DNA of 64,000 nucleotides from Diphasiastrum complanatum (taxonomy: Eukaryota > Streptophyta > Lycopodiopsida > Lycopodiales > Lycopodiaceae), in contig CM055113.1 of assembly GCA_029204225.1 (NCBI GenBank), forward strand, positions 23,866,357 to 23,930,356. The letters are read 5' to 3'. The notes under the pieces are model-generated. The model did no database searches and was not told the DNA's origin. It saw only the letters and a list, made by a program, of their open reading frames with translations. This document shows, piece after piece, positions 34,058-44,932 of this stretch; within the stretch, counting starts at the first letter, position 1, and each line of letters opens with the position of its first letter. A program made the position numbers and the translations under genes.

Positions 34058-34696
34058 TTAGATTTGCATAATGTCGGTCCCTATTTTGAGCACACTGGAC
34101 ATTTTCACGTGCAATCCGTAACATTTCCTGCATATCATGTAGAAATCCGCTACCTTCTGAAACTTGATCGTCTGAGTTTCTACAACAATGGGTGACCTAG
34201 GTTCAAAACCATACATAAGCATAAACGGGCTATAACTGATAGCCGAATACTTACTACTGTTATAGACAAACTCGATCAATCGAAGAAACTTCTCCCAATC
34301 AGATTGTCGTCGAGAAACATATGCCTGAAAAATTTGTTCCATCGTTTGATTTGTTCTTTCCGTCTGTCCATCCGTCTCAGGATGATCAGAAGAATCCAAG
34401 CTCAGACTCGTCTCTAGTTTAGCAAACATAGCCGACCAAAAGTGACCGGTGGACTTCGGATCGCGATTGCTCACAATATCACTTGGTAATCCGTAAAGTC
34501 TAAACAAATGCTCTACAAATGTTTGAGCTAAATCAGAAGCCTTCGCGGTGGTCTTTACCAGAATAAACGTAGCCAATTTGGTAAGATGGTCGACCACAAC
34601 CGAAACTGCATCATGCTGTTTATTCGTCCGCGGTAACCCAACCACGAAATCCATGGAATAATTTTCAGGTTGATGTATTCCAAAGATTTTCAACAA
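34058..34696 (-). pseudogene. Chromovirus-type gypsy integrase fragment
   Basis: Reading leftwards: YSMDFVVGLPRT, SVVVDHLTKLATFI, SNRDPKSTGHFWSAMF, HPETDGQTERTNQTME, FVYNSSKYSAISYSPF. This is an integrase core with its D, D and E present in an open frame of about 200 codons, truncated before the zinc-binding domain on one side and before the chromodomain on the other. It is a different gypsy branch from elements B and C. Confidence 0.88.
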
Positions 34697-34945
34697 AAAA
34701 CATGTAATTTTTGAAAGAGTTGTATGCTTTAATAATTTTCAAGTTGATGTATTCCAAAGATTTTCAAGAAAATTTTATGTTGACATAAACATATGAAAAG
34801 GCAAGACAATAAAATCAAAATGACAAAAAAGAAGTGAGTTCCTTTCTTCTTATGTCTCTCTAAGTTTTCGAGTAGATCTATTCCAAAATTTTTAGCAATG
34901 ATTTTAAGGTGACATAAACATATGAAAAGATAAGTAATTATTTGC
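34655..34945. repeat. Threefold degenerate repeat
   Basis: Units at about 34661, 34732 and 34864 share TTTTCAAGTTGATGTATTCC and, in the last two, GACATAAACATATGAAAAG. The first unit overlaps the broken end of the integrase fragment. Confidence 0.55.
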
Positions 34946-36222
34946 AATGCTAGAAATACCAATGCTGTTGATGGATGCCAATAGAAAAAATAGAATGATA
35001 GTTTTATTGCCAAATCATATCTCAAATGACGTTCTATGTTCACAACAATGGTTGCTTGTGATAGCGCACTTATGGCAACGACTTATTTCTTTGACGTATT
35101 ATTTAAGTACATAAATACCATTTTTGAAAAAATTCTATGCTTTATACTTTATTGTCTTCCCGTTACAAATTCTCCCTTCCCCACAACAAGCAAACAAACA
35201 TTTTCTTATTGCTCCCATTTCTTCACAAATAGTCCTTTTAGCAAGTCCCTTTGCAATTGCAACAATAACTGAATAACATACACAAGATACTCAAATCGAA
35301 AACACTTCAAGTGATATCCATATTTCATAGAATAATTTTTTACTATAAAAATGGCAACATTACATTGATATTGCTTCAACAAATCTACTAAATTGACATA
35401 AAGATTAAACCTGGGTAGTAGAAAAAGTGAATTGCTAGGAGATACTCAAATTCTCGACACCTTATTTTTGGAGCCTCCGATACATCATCCTGAGGTGTAT
35501 CACTCACATTCTCGACATATTGACAACCCAGGTGTTCCCGCCAACCAAATTTCTTCTGATTATATTTACTTTGTTGTGGGCTCTCACCCTCCTACACAAC
35601 TTTTAGAATAGCATGGTATAAGTTTACAACTATCTAATTCAAATAACGAAAAATAAAGACAAAAACAAATAGCACAATAATATTCAAATGAATGGCTCTA
35701 TATCAATCACCTCAAATGACTAACCAACTTCTTTGATATCAGAACCATCAAACTATCTATATGGATCCCACCCCGCAACGACGTGTAGTTCTCCTTTCTT
35801 GTAGATAACAAACAAATCTTTTCCTCTTGAGGACATCTTCCCTCTGGGAATTCTCCCACTTGGACATGCCACCCCTCTTGGAAAACATGCACATGGTTGG
35901 TATCTTTATTTGGCTCCAAATTTTGAGAATATCTGTAGACTCAAAGAAATGTTGCATGTATTTAAACCAAACTACAACAAAAAAACATCGATAAATGATT
36001 TCCAACTTACTTGATACGCTAGAAGACATGTGTGTAATTATACAAACAAAATAATCTCATCACCAAATATGAAGGTATTACTTCCACATTAAACTTTTGG
36101 CACTATTCACAATATCTTCTTGCTCATTCCCTTCTCTCGAATAGTCCATGCTTGTTCTCGCCTAGCAAACATTTGTTTTCTATATTTTGTTTTGAACTTT
36201 AAAATATATGCAGTCAAGGTGC
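34946..36222. other. Unassigned; weak - strand ORFs
   Basis: On the minus strand 35400-36030 has several open stretches (for example SPQQSKYNQKKFGWREHLGC near 35550 and WSQIKIPTMCMFSKRGG near 35870). The composition suggests a decayed transposon protein, but no family was recognised. Confidence 0.3.
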
Positions 36223-36668
36223 TGTTGGAAGTAAATCTTGTTTGTGAATGTTTGGCTAGATCTACTCACGATGTGGTGTATTATAGAGAGGATCGTCTGC
36301 TTTCTAGGTTTCTACCAAGCTTCAAACAGAAATGCGAAAATAAGGAATAATGATGGAAGCACTAAGGCTTACCCAACTATTGCTCAAAATAGAAATGAAA
36401 CTAACTAAGATGAGAAAATACAAAACCTTACTAAGGCTTACCCAACTAGCAAGGTGATTAAACTAAATTCTAGATTAAAACCCAAAGGAAATTAAAATGG
36501 AAGATTGCGGCTAACTAATAATCAATCAACAAAATACATGCCACAATATAAACCAATGAAAAGGAGGCAAGAGGAGGCCCGAGCACCTTCCCTCAAGCTA
36601 TGCACCTTCCCAAAGGGAACACAAATGAAATAGACAGATAATCTCAAAAATAGAGAACTTGATAGCTT
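36223..36668 (-). mobile_element. Diverged partial copy of the hairpin-bearing LTR
   Basis: On the minus strand it matches 23450-23946 and ends with the same TTCCAACA terminus. It keeps two hairpins of the same design at 36426-36454 and 36357-36385. It lacks the first half of the LTR. Confidence 0.7.
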
Positions 36669-36691
36669 AATCTCAAAAGTGTTATTTACTA

Positions 36692-36796
36692 TCATACAGA
36701 TAGTATGTTAGCTGATATTTTGACAAAGCCATTGTCTAGAGATAAACATCCTACCTTAGTAGATATGACAAATCTCAATTGCAGTATGGCCTTCTA
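36692..36796 (+). pseudogene. Copia polyprotein C-terminus
   Basis: An open stretch reads HTDSMLADILTKPLSRDKH and ends MTNLNCSMAF before a stop. ADILTKPL is the hallmark end of plant copia RNase H. It is only about 35 codons long and lies between two unrelated LTR fragments. Confidence 0.75.
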
Positions 36797-37262
36797 GGAC
36801 CTGTTGCGGCCTACTAGGGTGCTCACCAGGAGCGATTCATAGCTCAGAAATTAATCCGGTATTGTGAAAAATCCATGGGTTTCTATGCGGAAACCCTAGC
36901 CTTCAAACTAGACTTGTGTTCTCAACAATAACTCAGTCCTTTTCTAAGATGCTTTTTGTTGATTCTCACCTCCTTGAGGTCGCCCAACTATTGATCTCTT
37001 GATGGAATTAACATAACATTAATTGATGTTGTAGCCGTTGCACACAATATGGGTTTTCGTCAAGTATGATTGCTTCCACCAAAATAATATTGATAGTTTC
37101 ATGGCTCATCTCCGAAGTCAGGCCAATCGAACATCCTGAGAACTCAATTATCTCAACGTACACTGTCTAATTTGCGTGCTTGACCAACTGCCAAACGATT
37201 TTTTGAACTCTCCTAGAATTCGGCTTCCAGCTAACTGTACCACACCCGTGGCTCTGATACCA

Positions 37263-37605
37263 TGTCAAAGATCTTACTAGCAGTTTAGTTAGCAAATTTT
37301 CAAGCAATCAACAATCACACAAATAATTAGAAAGAGAGATCACTCCACAATCCAAGAGAACACTTTTGGAACTGTATTCACTAACAGACTTAAGAGTACA
37401 TATATATAGTCTAATTTTTGCTGGGTACTGCTGCATGGCAAAGCAGTCCCCGTTACGGGACGCATGTCCCGACTCTACTCTACATGTGCCGTCAAACTGA
37501 CACTCATGCAAACTGTTACATAAACAGTAAAAAACTCAAAAACACTGCTAAAACTGGAAATAGTCATGAAACTATAAGAGAAACTCGGGCCTACTTATTC
37601 TAACA
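37263..37605 (-). mobile_element. Copia 5' LTR with primer site and leader
   Basis: On the minus strand the LTR starts TGTTAGAATAAG (37605) and ends CTTTGACA (37263). TGGTATCAGAGCCAC (37262-37248) follows directly as the primer-binding site. A TATA-like TATATATA lies near 37398. About 450 bases of leader follow to the left, then unrelated sequence. No partner LTR was found. Confidence 0.78.
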
Positions 37606-38150
37606 CTCATGACTCTATTAAGAGCCTTACAATGGATCATACCACGAGTAGCTATGGATTGGCTTAGGGAGCTTACTGCAAAGGTGATATCAAGTCTAGA
37701 TAATCTCTCATTTGCTCATTCTCTTACTTTGTTTGAGGACACTAGTCCTTTGACAATCGTAGGTCTGAGTCCATTAGTGAGTGAGCTAATTTGCAATTTA
37801 TCAAATTATATCTAATGAGTGTAATATGAATGTTTCTCTATTGAGTGATATAATCAGCCCGTTCTCTCTATCTATGTGCATTTTAATTCTGAGACAATAA
37901 TGAGCTTTGTCCAGATCTGTCATGTCGGATTTTGAGGACACATGGGGGAATATGAGCTCAAAATGGGCCCTTCAAGAGGTTTCACTTTAGAGAGAGGTTA
38001 CGTAGAGAGATGATGGAAACCGGTAACGTTTGGTGGCCAATTTTTGTGTTTTCGATAATGCCTGCATTCTAACTATTGTGGTTTGTTAGCTCTAACTTCG
38101 GGCATTAATTAGGTAAGTGTGCTTGTAATAACGAAAGACGAAATTTCTCT

Positions 38151-38280
38151 GCATGTTTCAACCGACTTGAAATCTTGGTATTCTCTTTTCAAAATATGTA
38201 GCGGGAGCACTATCTATGCATGTTTCAACCGACTTGAAATCTTGGTATTCTCTTTTCAAAATATGTAGCGGGAGCACTAT
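38151..38280. repeat. 67-bp tandem duplication
   Basis: GCATGTTTCAACCGACTTGA ... GGGAGCACTAT occurs at 38151-38217 and again, essentially identical over 63 bases, at 38218-38280. The near-identity indicates a recent event. Confidence 0.9.
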
Positions 38281-38401
38281 GAGCTCAAATTTTTGTATGC
38301 TCATAGTAAAATATGACGTGGGAGAATTATGAGCTCAGCATGGCCAATACAAAGTCTAAGGTACCGATGATCAATCTTTTGAGACATTGTAGTTTTCAAC
38401 A

Positions 38402-38938
38402 ATGGAAAAGTTTCATTTGTCTGTTGAACTTCTTATGGAATATTGTCCATTTCTAAAGATTTTTTTGTGTCTAGATTCTAAGTCTATCAGTCATCTCCTC
38501 ATATTTGTATGTGAAGAACATAGAGGATTACTTGGATATTGTCAAAGGTTGCGAGATTTTGGCATGCATAATGAACAATTATAGTATGCTAATCGACAAT
38601 TACAGTATGCTAATCAACAACAACAACGTGCTTATCAACAATTGCAACATTATGTGCAACAAATTATGAACGAAAACTTTGCACAGAAGGGCTCTGTATT
38701 AGAATTGAGTACAATAATCACTAATCTTCGGAGCTCAAACCAAAATATGCTAGAATCATTGGAGAAGTTACCATCTAGAAGTTTGAAATCTGTTGCTGAT
38801 GATCTGGATCTTATCAAAACGGCAATACTGAAAATGAAAAGACAAAGGGTACCAAAGAAAAATATTGATGACTTACCCATACATAGTGGAAATCAGAAGA
38901 GAAGAATTCGAGCTTTTAAGTATGACTGCTATTGAAGT
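38402..38938 (+). pseudogene. Hypothetical protein, Gln-rich, one nonsense codon
   Basis: One frame of 179 codons is broken only by TAG at 38582-38584. The N-terminal 60 residues are hydrophobic (MEKFHLSVELLMEYCPFLKI). Then comes a glutamine-rich repeat built on QLQYANQQ, whose first unit reads TAG where the next reads CAG. After that a predicted helix-rich segment (SVLELSTIITNLRSSNQNML) is followed by basic clusters MKRQRVPKKN and NQKRRIR that could act in nuclear import. I do not recognise the family. It precedes another open frame in the same direction, and both may be parts of one multi-exon gene or a transposon gene. Confidence 0.45.
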
Positions 38939-39051
38939 TTGATTGAAAATTCTTTATTTGAACTTGTTAATTTTTGATATAGTTATATGCATTTACATGA
39001 CTGAACATTACTTGTTTTGTGTATTGCATATCATGCTTGGTAGCAAAGGAC

Positions 39052-39525
39052 TATATGAAAGATCGTTCAGAATCTTTAAGTTATGTTTTTCCAAAAAACT
39101 CTGCAAGGGCATTGATGAAAAATTATCGATTTGAGAAGATGAAAAATGAAATTGTAGGGATGGTCTTGAAGAAGGTGCAAACTTATTTAGATGCACATGT
39201 AAAACAAGATGCATGTGATCAGATTGGAGTTAGCAGAAATGCTTATTCCACTTTTTTTAGAATTGTACAAGAAGCATTTTCTCAAGTAAAGATTAAGAAG
39301 ACTTATCTTCCTCATCCATATCGAGTAAGATTAGCAAGAAATTATGCTAATGAGGGAATGTTCAAAATGGTTGGCCAACCATTTCATATTACTGATTTAT
39401 ATAAATTTGAAAGTGGTGAACTAAAGTACAACGATTGCAATAATATTTTTCTTGATATCAAAAATGTTTTAATTTACATTATTCGGTTCTATAAAATTAA
39501 TGATCATCAAGCAAATGGAAATTGA
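39052..39525 (+). CDS. Hypothetical protein fragment, unrecognised
   Basis: An open frame of about 158 codons following a possible acceptor (GGTAG|CAAAGG near 39043). Visible segments: YVFPKNSARALMKNYRF, VLKKVQTYLDAHVKQDACD, SRNAYSTFFRIVQEAF, YLPHPYRVRLARNYANEGMF, FKMVGQPFHITDLYKFESGE. The charged, helical make-up is protein-like and the codon use is not that of a simple repeat. Downstream, 39535-39590 has a further protein-like run (KLDESKNIKAQKLEW) in a shifted frame. No catalytic motif is recognised. A DNA-transposon protein or a decayed host gene are both possible. Confidence 0.4.
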   Translation, partial: YMKDRSESLSYVFPKNSARALMKNYRFEKMKNEIVGMVLKKVQTYLDAHVKQDACDQIGVSRNAYSTFFRIVQEAFSQVKIKKTYLPHPYRVRLARNYANEGMFKMVGQPFHITDLYKFESGELKYNDCNNIFLDIKNVLIYIIRFYKINDHQANGN

Positions 39526-39916
39526 TTGTTGTGATGAAACTTGATGAATCTAAAAACATTAAAGCTCAAAAGTTGGAATGGGTGAGTATCACTTTGATGA
39601 GAAAAGTATCAAATGATCATATATTTAGTGTTCAATCAAAAATCATATATGGTGGATAGCAGTATTCCATGTACTTTTCTATGACGTGTTTTCTATTACA
39701 ATTATATTACTTATGATTTAGACAAGTAACTCACAAAGTACACATTATTGGCTCTGTTACAAGTTTTGAAAGAAATCCTTGGAGTTCTATAATGGATATT
39801 TTCACGTACCAATCATGGAAAGACTCATAAAAGAACATATGGAGGGTCAAAAAGTTACTGTGGAAAATCATGGTACGTATTACTAAAAAACTTATATATT
39901 TTTATATTTTATTTGC

Positions 39917-40114
39917 TTGGAATACAAAAAACCAGAGTCTTTGGCCAAATCAGCTATTACGAGGTTGGAGGAAGTTCTTTCAAAGCAGGACTATACAAAG
40001 GAAATGTCACAATTGAAAAAAGTGATAGACAATCAGGAAAATAAGGAAATAAGTCATCAATTGGGGGTTTTAAAACAAGAAAATTTTATTCAATCACACT
40101 TGCAAAGATTCTAG
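39917..40114 (+). other. Short coiled-coil-like ORF
   Basis: 65 codons rich in Glu, Lys and Gln (ITRLEEVLSKQDYTKEMSQL) with heptad-like leucines. It could be a later exon of the 38.4-39.5 kb gene remnant. No independent support. Confidence 0.3.
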
Positions 40115-40119
40115 TGCCA

Positions 40120-41290
40120 AGTATAAAAAATTGTTTCAGCCACAAGAATTTGAGAGCAAAGGAAGTACACGAATGCAAAAGGCACAAGTGTGGAAAAATT
40201 TTGACACAATCATAGGTGTTATGAGAAAGGAACACTTATCATCAAAATAATCAAGAAGAGAAAGTAATTTATAATGATTATCATAAACTAGCTTATCGAT
40301 ATCAAAAGGTCCAAAAAAAAATAGTGGAAAAATACTCTAATTTGTCAAATGGAATGTCACTGGCTTTCAAAAACTCTGAGATTGTCATCTGCGAAACTTG
40401 AAGAACTTCCATATTGAAGGCGATATCGGTTCAGCACGAGTGAATGACTCCACTCGGGAACCTTTAAACTAGGGCATGCATTGATTCAATATTCTAGTAT
40501 GGAAAAACTAATATCGGTTCAACGTGCGACAATGAAGAAAGAAAGATCCTTAGATGAATGGCGCGCGTCGATTTGCTATCGTGGCTGAAAAAGCTGACAA
40601 AATCATGAAGGCCTTATGAAGATAGGATTACGAAATCTCAAACACTCGAGTGGTTCTCATATTTATGGCCTTTTCCTATTAATCACAGCCATACATTTTT
40701 TAAGCAACGAATAGAAATTTGGGACCTTTAAATGTCAACCAGTCATACTCTCACAACCTGGTACGTACGTCAAAAAGTAATAAATGGTCTATCATTAGCC
40801 TTTTAGATTCATCATTAGGCTTGAGACCCTCGAGCATTTATTAATGATTCAATTCTCTAGATTCCAAAAATATTGCAAGCTTAATGGTCGTCAAATTCTG
40901 TACGTCGAGATTCAAAACGTTTATGAGGGCAATCATTTCCGATGCTCGCCCTATACAAGCAGAAACATGATGTAAATTTTTTCTTACTTTGAGTACTCGT
41001 TCGAATTTAACGCCCGAATATTGGTTCAACGTGCATGACCTCTTGCACTAGGTAATCTGAATACAATCTGTCATGTGCTCATCCGCCATCAAGTTTCCAC
41101 GTTTATTGTCACGATATTGATTCAGAACGCGCCTCTTATAATGTGTAGCTGCTGATCTATAGACACGCGCGTTGATCCGATATTGGGGCTGCAAATGGCC
41201 CATGCGAAGCAAACAACTCACCTTCATCCCGGAGGTGTCCCAATGCAAGCAAGCCACCAGGGAAATCCACCACTGCCTCCTAGGCCAAGG
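40120..41290. other. No gene seen
   Basis: Short scattered frames only. A proline-rich run (GNPPLPPRPRGIPHEPP, 41255-41311) immediately precedes the histone-like pseudogene and may be its N-terminal tail. Confidence 0.35.
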
Positions 41291-41311
41291 GGCATACCAC
41301 ATGAACCGCCA

Positions 41312-41602
41312 TGGCTGAAGGACATTCTGAGGCTATAGAAGAAAAAGAAACTTCTGATTTTGAAAGCTCACATCCAGAGATCAATCAGACAGGTAACAAG
41401 AACTCTCTCTAGGGATGTGAGATGGACAGTCATGGTAGTTGAAGCTCTGCACACAGCCTATGAGGATTTTCAAGTGAAATTCTTTTTAGATTGTGTTGTT
41501 GCAACTGTTCATGCCAAGCGGGTGACTATCATGCCGAAGGATTTTACAATTGGTTCAAGCTACGAGACACATATAACAAATTTGTTGAGTGCTTCCGACT
41601 AG
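41312..41602 (+). pseudogene. Histone H3-fold pseudogene with CENH3-like residues
   Basis: From a Trp codon at 41312 the translation aligns without gaps to the histone H3 core for about 70 residues: ILRL-stop-KKKKLLI matches the alpha-N helix region, then IQRSIRQV, RDVRWT, EALHTAYEDFQVKFF and HAKRVTIMPKDF. The block AKRVTIMPKD is nearly invariant in H3. RWT, EDF and KDF resemble the centromeric variant CENH3, but loop 1 has the canonical H3 length. The stop at 41336-41338 falls where H3 has Gln. The C-terminus diverges (TIGSSYETHITN) instead of LARR. There are no introns in the aligned part, which suggests a retro-copy. It cannot make a nucleosomal histone. Confidence 0.72.
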
Positions 41603-41658
41603 CTCTGTCCTCTCCTCCAAAAACTGACGGCATAAAAGAAAAAGTGAAAGCAACCTGA

Positions 41659-41963
41659 ACTGACTCTACTTGTATTTCGGGTGCAGAGTGGGCATGTCTC
41701 AAAGAGGAGGAGGCCTCTTGGCACTCCTCAAAAAGCCACAGGTTTTCATATGTGTCTCCTCTCAAGGATATCATGAGAGCAATCTTCTCTTTTCCTAAAT
41801 CTCCTAGCTCTCCTAAATCTTCTTCTTCTCCTTCTCATGAATCTCCTCCATCCCCTCCTTAAGATTCTCCTCCTCCTAAATCTCCTCCATCTCCTCCTAA
41901 AGCTTGTTCTCCTCCAAAATCTCCTACGTCCCCCCCTCCATTGTCGACATCAGATCAGTTAGA
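41659..41963 (+). other. Proline-rich SPP repeat ORF remnant
   Basis: An open frame enters a low-complexity region of repeated SPK/SPP units (FPKSPSSPKSSSSPSHESPP, then PPPKSPPSPPKACSPPKSP) with one internal TAA near 41860. Such tracts occur in extensin-like proteins and in plant transposon proteins next to C48 peptidase domains. The next domain downstream is C48-like. Confidence 0.4.
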
Positions 41964-42198
41964 TTAATTTGTAAAAATAAGGTCGACTCATTTTTTGAAG
42001 ACAATTCATTTTTGAGTTTTTCTATATCACTTCTTTCACTCCCTGGACTTACATTTGTAGATTCTCTAAAATATGTACAGTATGGCCCATTACTATCTTA
42101 AATCTCTAGGTCCACTTTATAATTTTCAGATGCCATGAACCAAAATAAATCATCCCCTTAGTAAATTAGATACATGTGAATTAGAAAATAAGGATAAC

Positions 42199-43163
42199 AT
42201 GTTAGGAGACAATGTAGGAGCCGGGGCCATTCAATATTGGCTGGAGTTTTTTCAAACTCTTACTTTTGTAGATGTCACATTGTTTCCTATACAATTCATG
42301 AGTGTTTTCCACTTTTCTGATTTTGGCAACTTGCACTCTGAGATGATAAAAAACATCCGAGAGGAGACTCCATTGCTCGTGCTCCCATACATACACAAGT
42401 AAGTGTATGTTTTTAACGTTTTCATATGAATTGTGATTTTACTTGCAGTCTAAAAAACATATTGTTTTTTTATTGCAGTGGCCACTGGAGCTTATATGCT
42501 TTGTCTTCATATCAATGATGAGAGGTGTGTAATCCGATTTGTATAAAGATGAACTCTATTACAAACACCCACAAAGAAGCAAAGAGCCTTATCCAGAAAC
42601 TCTTTCCAGTGCTAGGTGCAACAACCTATACAAAGCTTAAATGTTTGATGCAAAGGTATGGTTTATTTGATATCGATTCGATGCGCGCTTGTTTGTTATG
42701 TAGATTTCAATTTAATCACGTGCGTGTTGATCCGATATACCATATACTTTTTTTTACACAATTGTGTTTCTAACCTTCGTATATATTTGAACATTGTAGT
42801 CCTTCCAACATATTGACTGTGTTAGCTGTGGTTGGTATATGGTACACAATGCCAAATATTTTTTCAATTAGCTTGCGCTACACAATAAGCTTCTGAATCT
42901 ACTTGAGGTAATCTATTTATTCACAATCACAATCACTCATAATTCTCAATCACTTATTCTTAATCAATAACATGTGCTTGTGTTTTTGTTTTTTGTAGTT
43001 ATCTTGCCCGAAGGTCTCCCCAGAAAAGATAATGCATTTATGGCAAGAGACAATAAAAATTGTTATCGAAAATTCATTTCTAGTTTCAATTACACATTCT
43101 CTACCAAAGTTACTTCCATATGGAGAAATGGATATAGAGATCATGGAAAACAAAGGCCCTTAA
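42199..43163 (+). pseudogene. C48 (Ulp1-like) cysteine peptidase pseudogene, 4 exons
   Basis: Putative exons 42199-42398, 42479-42655, 42800-42907 and 42999-43163 have good GT-AG borders. Exon 1 to 2 splicing yields LPYIHNGHWSLYAL, matching the catalytic His block (GHW) of C48 peptidases. Exon 3 gives FQHIDCVSCGWYMVHNAKYF, matching the Gln and Cys block. Exon 4 gives a clean 54-residue tail ending MENKGP. Exon 2 has stops and a frameshift where the catalytic Asp would be, and exon 3 has a TAG. C48 enzymes cleave SUMO; in plants many copies are carried by Mutator-like and other DNA transposons, which is the likely origin here. Confidence 0.55.
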
Positions 43164-43379
43164 TTTGAACAATGATACTCAAGTTGAGAGGCTCATATAT
43201 TTTCAAACATGATGTATGCAAAAAATTATATGACATAATAGAAAATTACATTATTCAAATTCTGCGGACCTTCAATTTTGATGGATGTTCCTATGTTTTT
43301 TTATTTTATACGCTCTTCCTGCCTTGCTAAAACTATTTAAGTACTTTTATTAGCTACATACTGGTGATTTGATCTACAT

Positions 43380-43980
43380 GGAATCCTAGTCTACTTTTCG
43401 ATAGTACCGCTCTGGTAAACAAAGAGTTCGACTTTCTTATCTGGATAGTCGCGATCAACTACAATAGATTTTTTAGACATGTTTAAAATAGATGCATTAT
43501 TTAAGTGACCATGTTAGTTAGATAGTCGACAATAGTCGATTCGAGTCAGAGTTGAGTTAGTTGGAGTTAAGGGTGACAAAGGTTCGAATGTCGATTCGAT
43601 AGTTGTTAGAATCGACCATTCGAGCGCCTTTCAATAATCAATAGTCGACACTCAATATTCCTTCAATAGTTTGACTCGATAGTTTGACTATCATGTAGAT
43701 ACTTGCCTGCAATTCTCATGTCTTTATGTGGATTATGCGACAATGTGAGTAAGTTTGCAACAACATGAATGAATCTAGATTAACTACGGGATTTAGGGAG
43801 AGAAGGAATAAATCGAACAAAATCAAGCTTTCTACCAAGTGTCTATACAAAGTAGCATCAAATGGTTGTGACTTATCAAGCTTGGAAAGCTTTGTACTTG
43901 GCTCGATGGGTGTGTTCACTGGTTTACAATCTTGCAGCCTGAACCTGTGTAGCAACTTTCTGACATACTTGATTTAAGTT
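43380..43980 (-). pseudogene. Copia RNase H fragment with linker
   Basis: FRLQDCKPVNTPIEPSTKLS, KLDKSQPFDATLYRHLVESL and degraded downstream sequence mark the RT-RNase H junction of a copia element. About 340 further bases (43380-43715) rich in TCGAC/GTCGAT words match 56130-56478, so the same composite piece occurs twice in the window in the same orientation. Confidence 0.8.
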
Positions 43981-44355
43981 CGCCCCACTTTATGTCCTTT
44001 TTTTCACACTTCCACTTTGAGACAATAGTGCATTAGGCTGAGAATTTGATCTCTTTATAGATTCCAAATCTACATGCAAATGCTGAAAATCTGATATGCA
44101 ATCTATTAGCCACCACTTAGGCTGATCCAATGATCAAAAAATTGGCCAAATCCAGTTTGTGAAATCAAAAACCGGAATTGATCAAGTTTATCACCTATAT
44201 AGGGTTTTGATCTACCAAAGATCCAATTTACAAAAGTAAAAAACTCGATTTTGGTGTAGAATCCTCTCTAGCATGCTCTAGCCTTGATATCTTCACCAAA
44301 TCATTGATAGATATGATTTACTCCTTCATAACCTGAAACACAAGCTCTGATACCA

Positions 44356-44740
44356 TGTGAAGGATTTCATATCATTGATGATCCAATCCATGTCCCTAAT
44401 CTTGGGTTACAAAATCTACCAATGTCACCAATGTAGAAAAATCAGCATTTACACACAAAATTAGATGCAAACTCTAATAGAAGTTGATCAAACATGAATC
44501 AAATGATAAAGTACTATTGTTGTCCATATAGAACTAGCAAGCTACTGTATTTCACATGTGTGGATCCAAAAATAACATATATAGATCATTCTACACATAG
44601 AATTGCATGCAATCACAAGTATAGTGCACAAATGGATAGTAGAACCCAAGAGGACCATGTATAAGCATGAAATATAAGGAAAGCTTTCAAATGAGAAATA
44701 AATCTGTGGTCATGTTTCTGGCGTTTGTGGCACTTTCATC
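44356..44740 (-). mobile_element. Copia 5' LTR with primer site
   Basis: On the minus strand ...CCTTCACA is followed by TGGTATCAGAGCT (44355-44343), a tRNA-Met-type primer site. The LTR runs to the right from 44356; its outer end was not resolved. It has a CACATGTGTGG palindrome near 44560 like the other CACACRTGTG-bearing LTRs. The leader continues left to about 43990. Confidence 0.65.
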
Positions 44741-44857
44741 CATTACAGATCACTGAATATTTCAATCATGCTCCTTAGCTGTGACTGCACACTTTTGTTT
44801 TTATGTTTGTTGCAGGCTTTGATAGTTCTTGTCCTTGGAGGTGCCCAAGGTTTTGAT

Positions 44858-44858
<1 letters not shown>

Positions 44859-44930
<72 letters not shown>
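44859..44930. repeat. (GA)n microsatellite
   Basis: About 72 bases of GA repeat. Confidence 0.95.
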
Positions 44931-44932
<2 letters not shown>

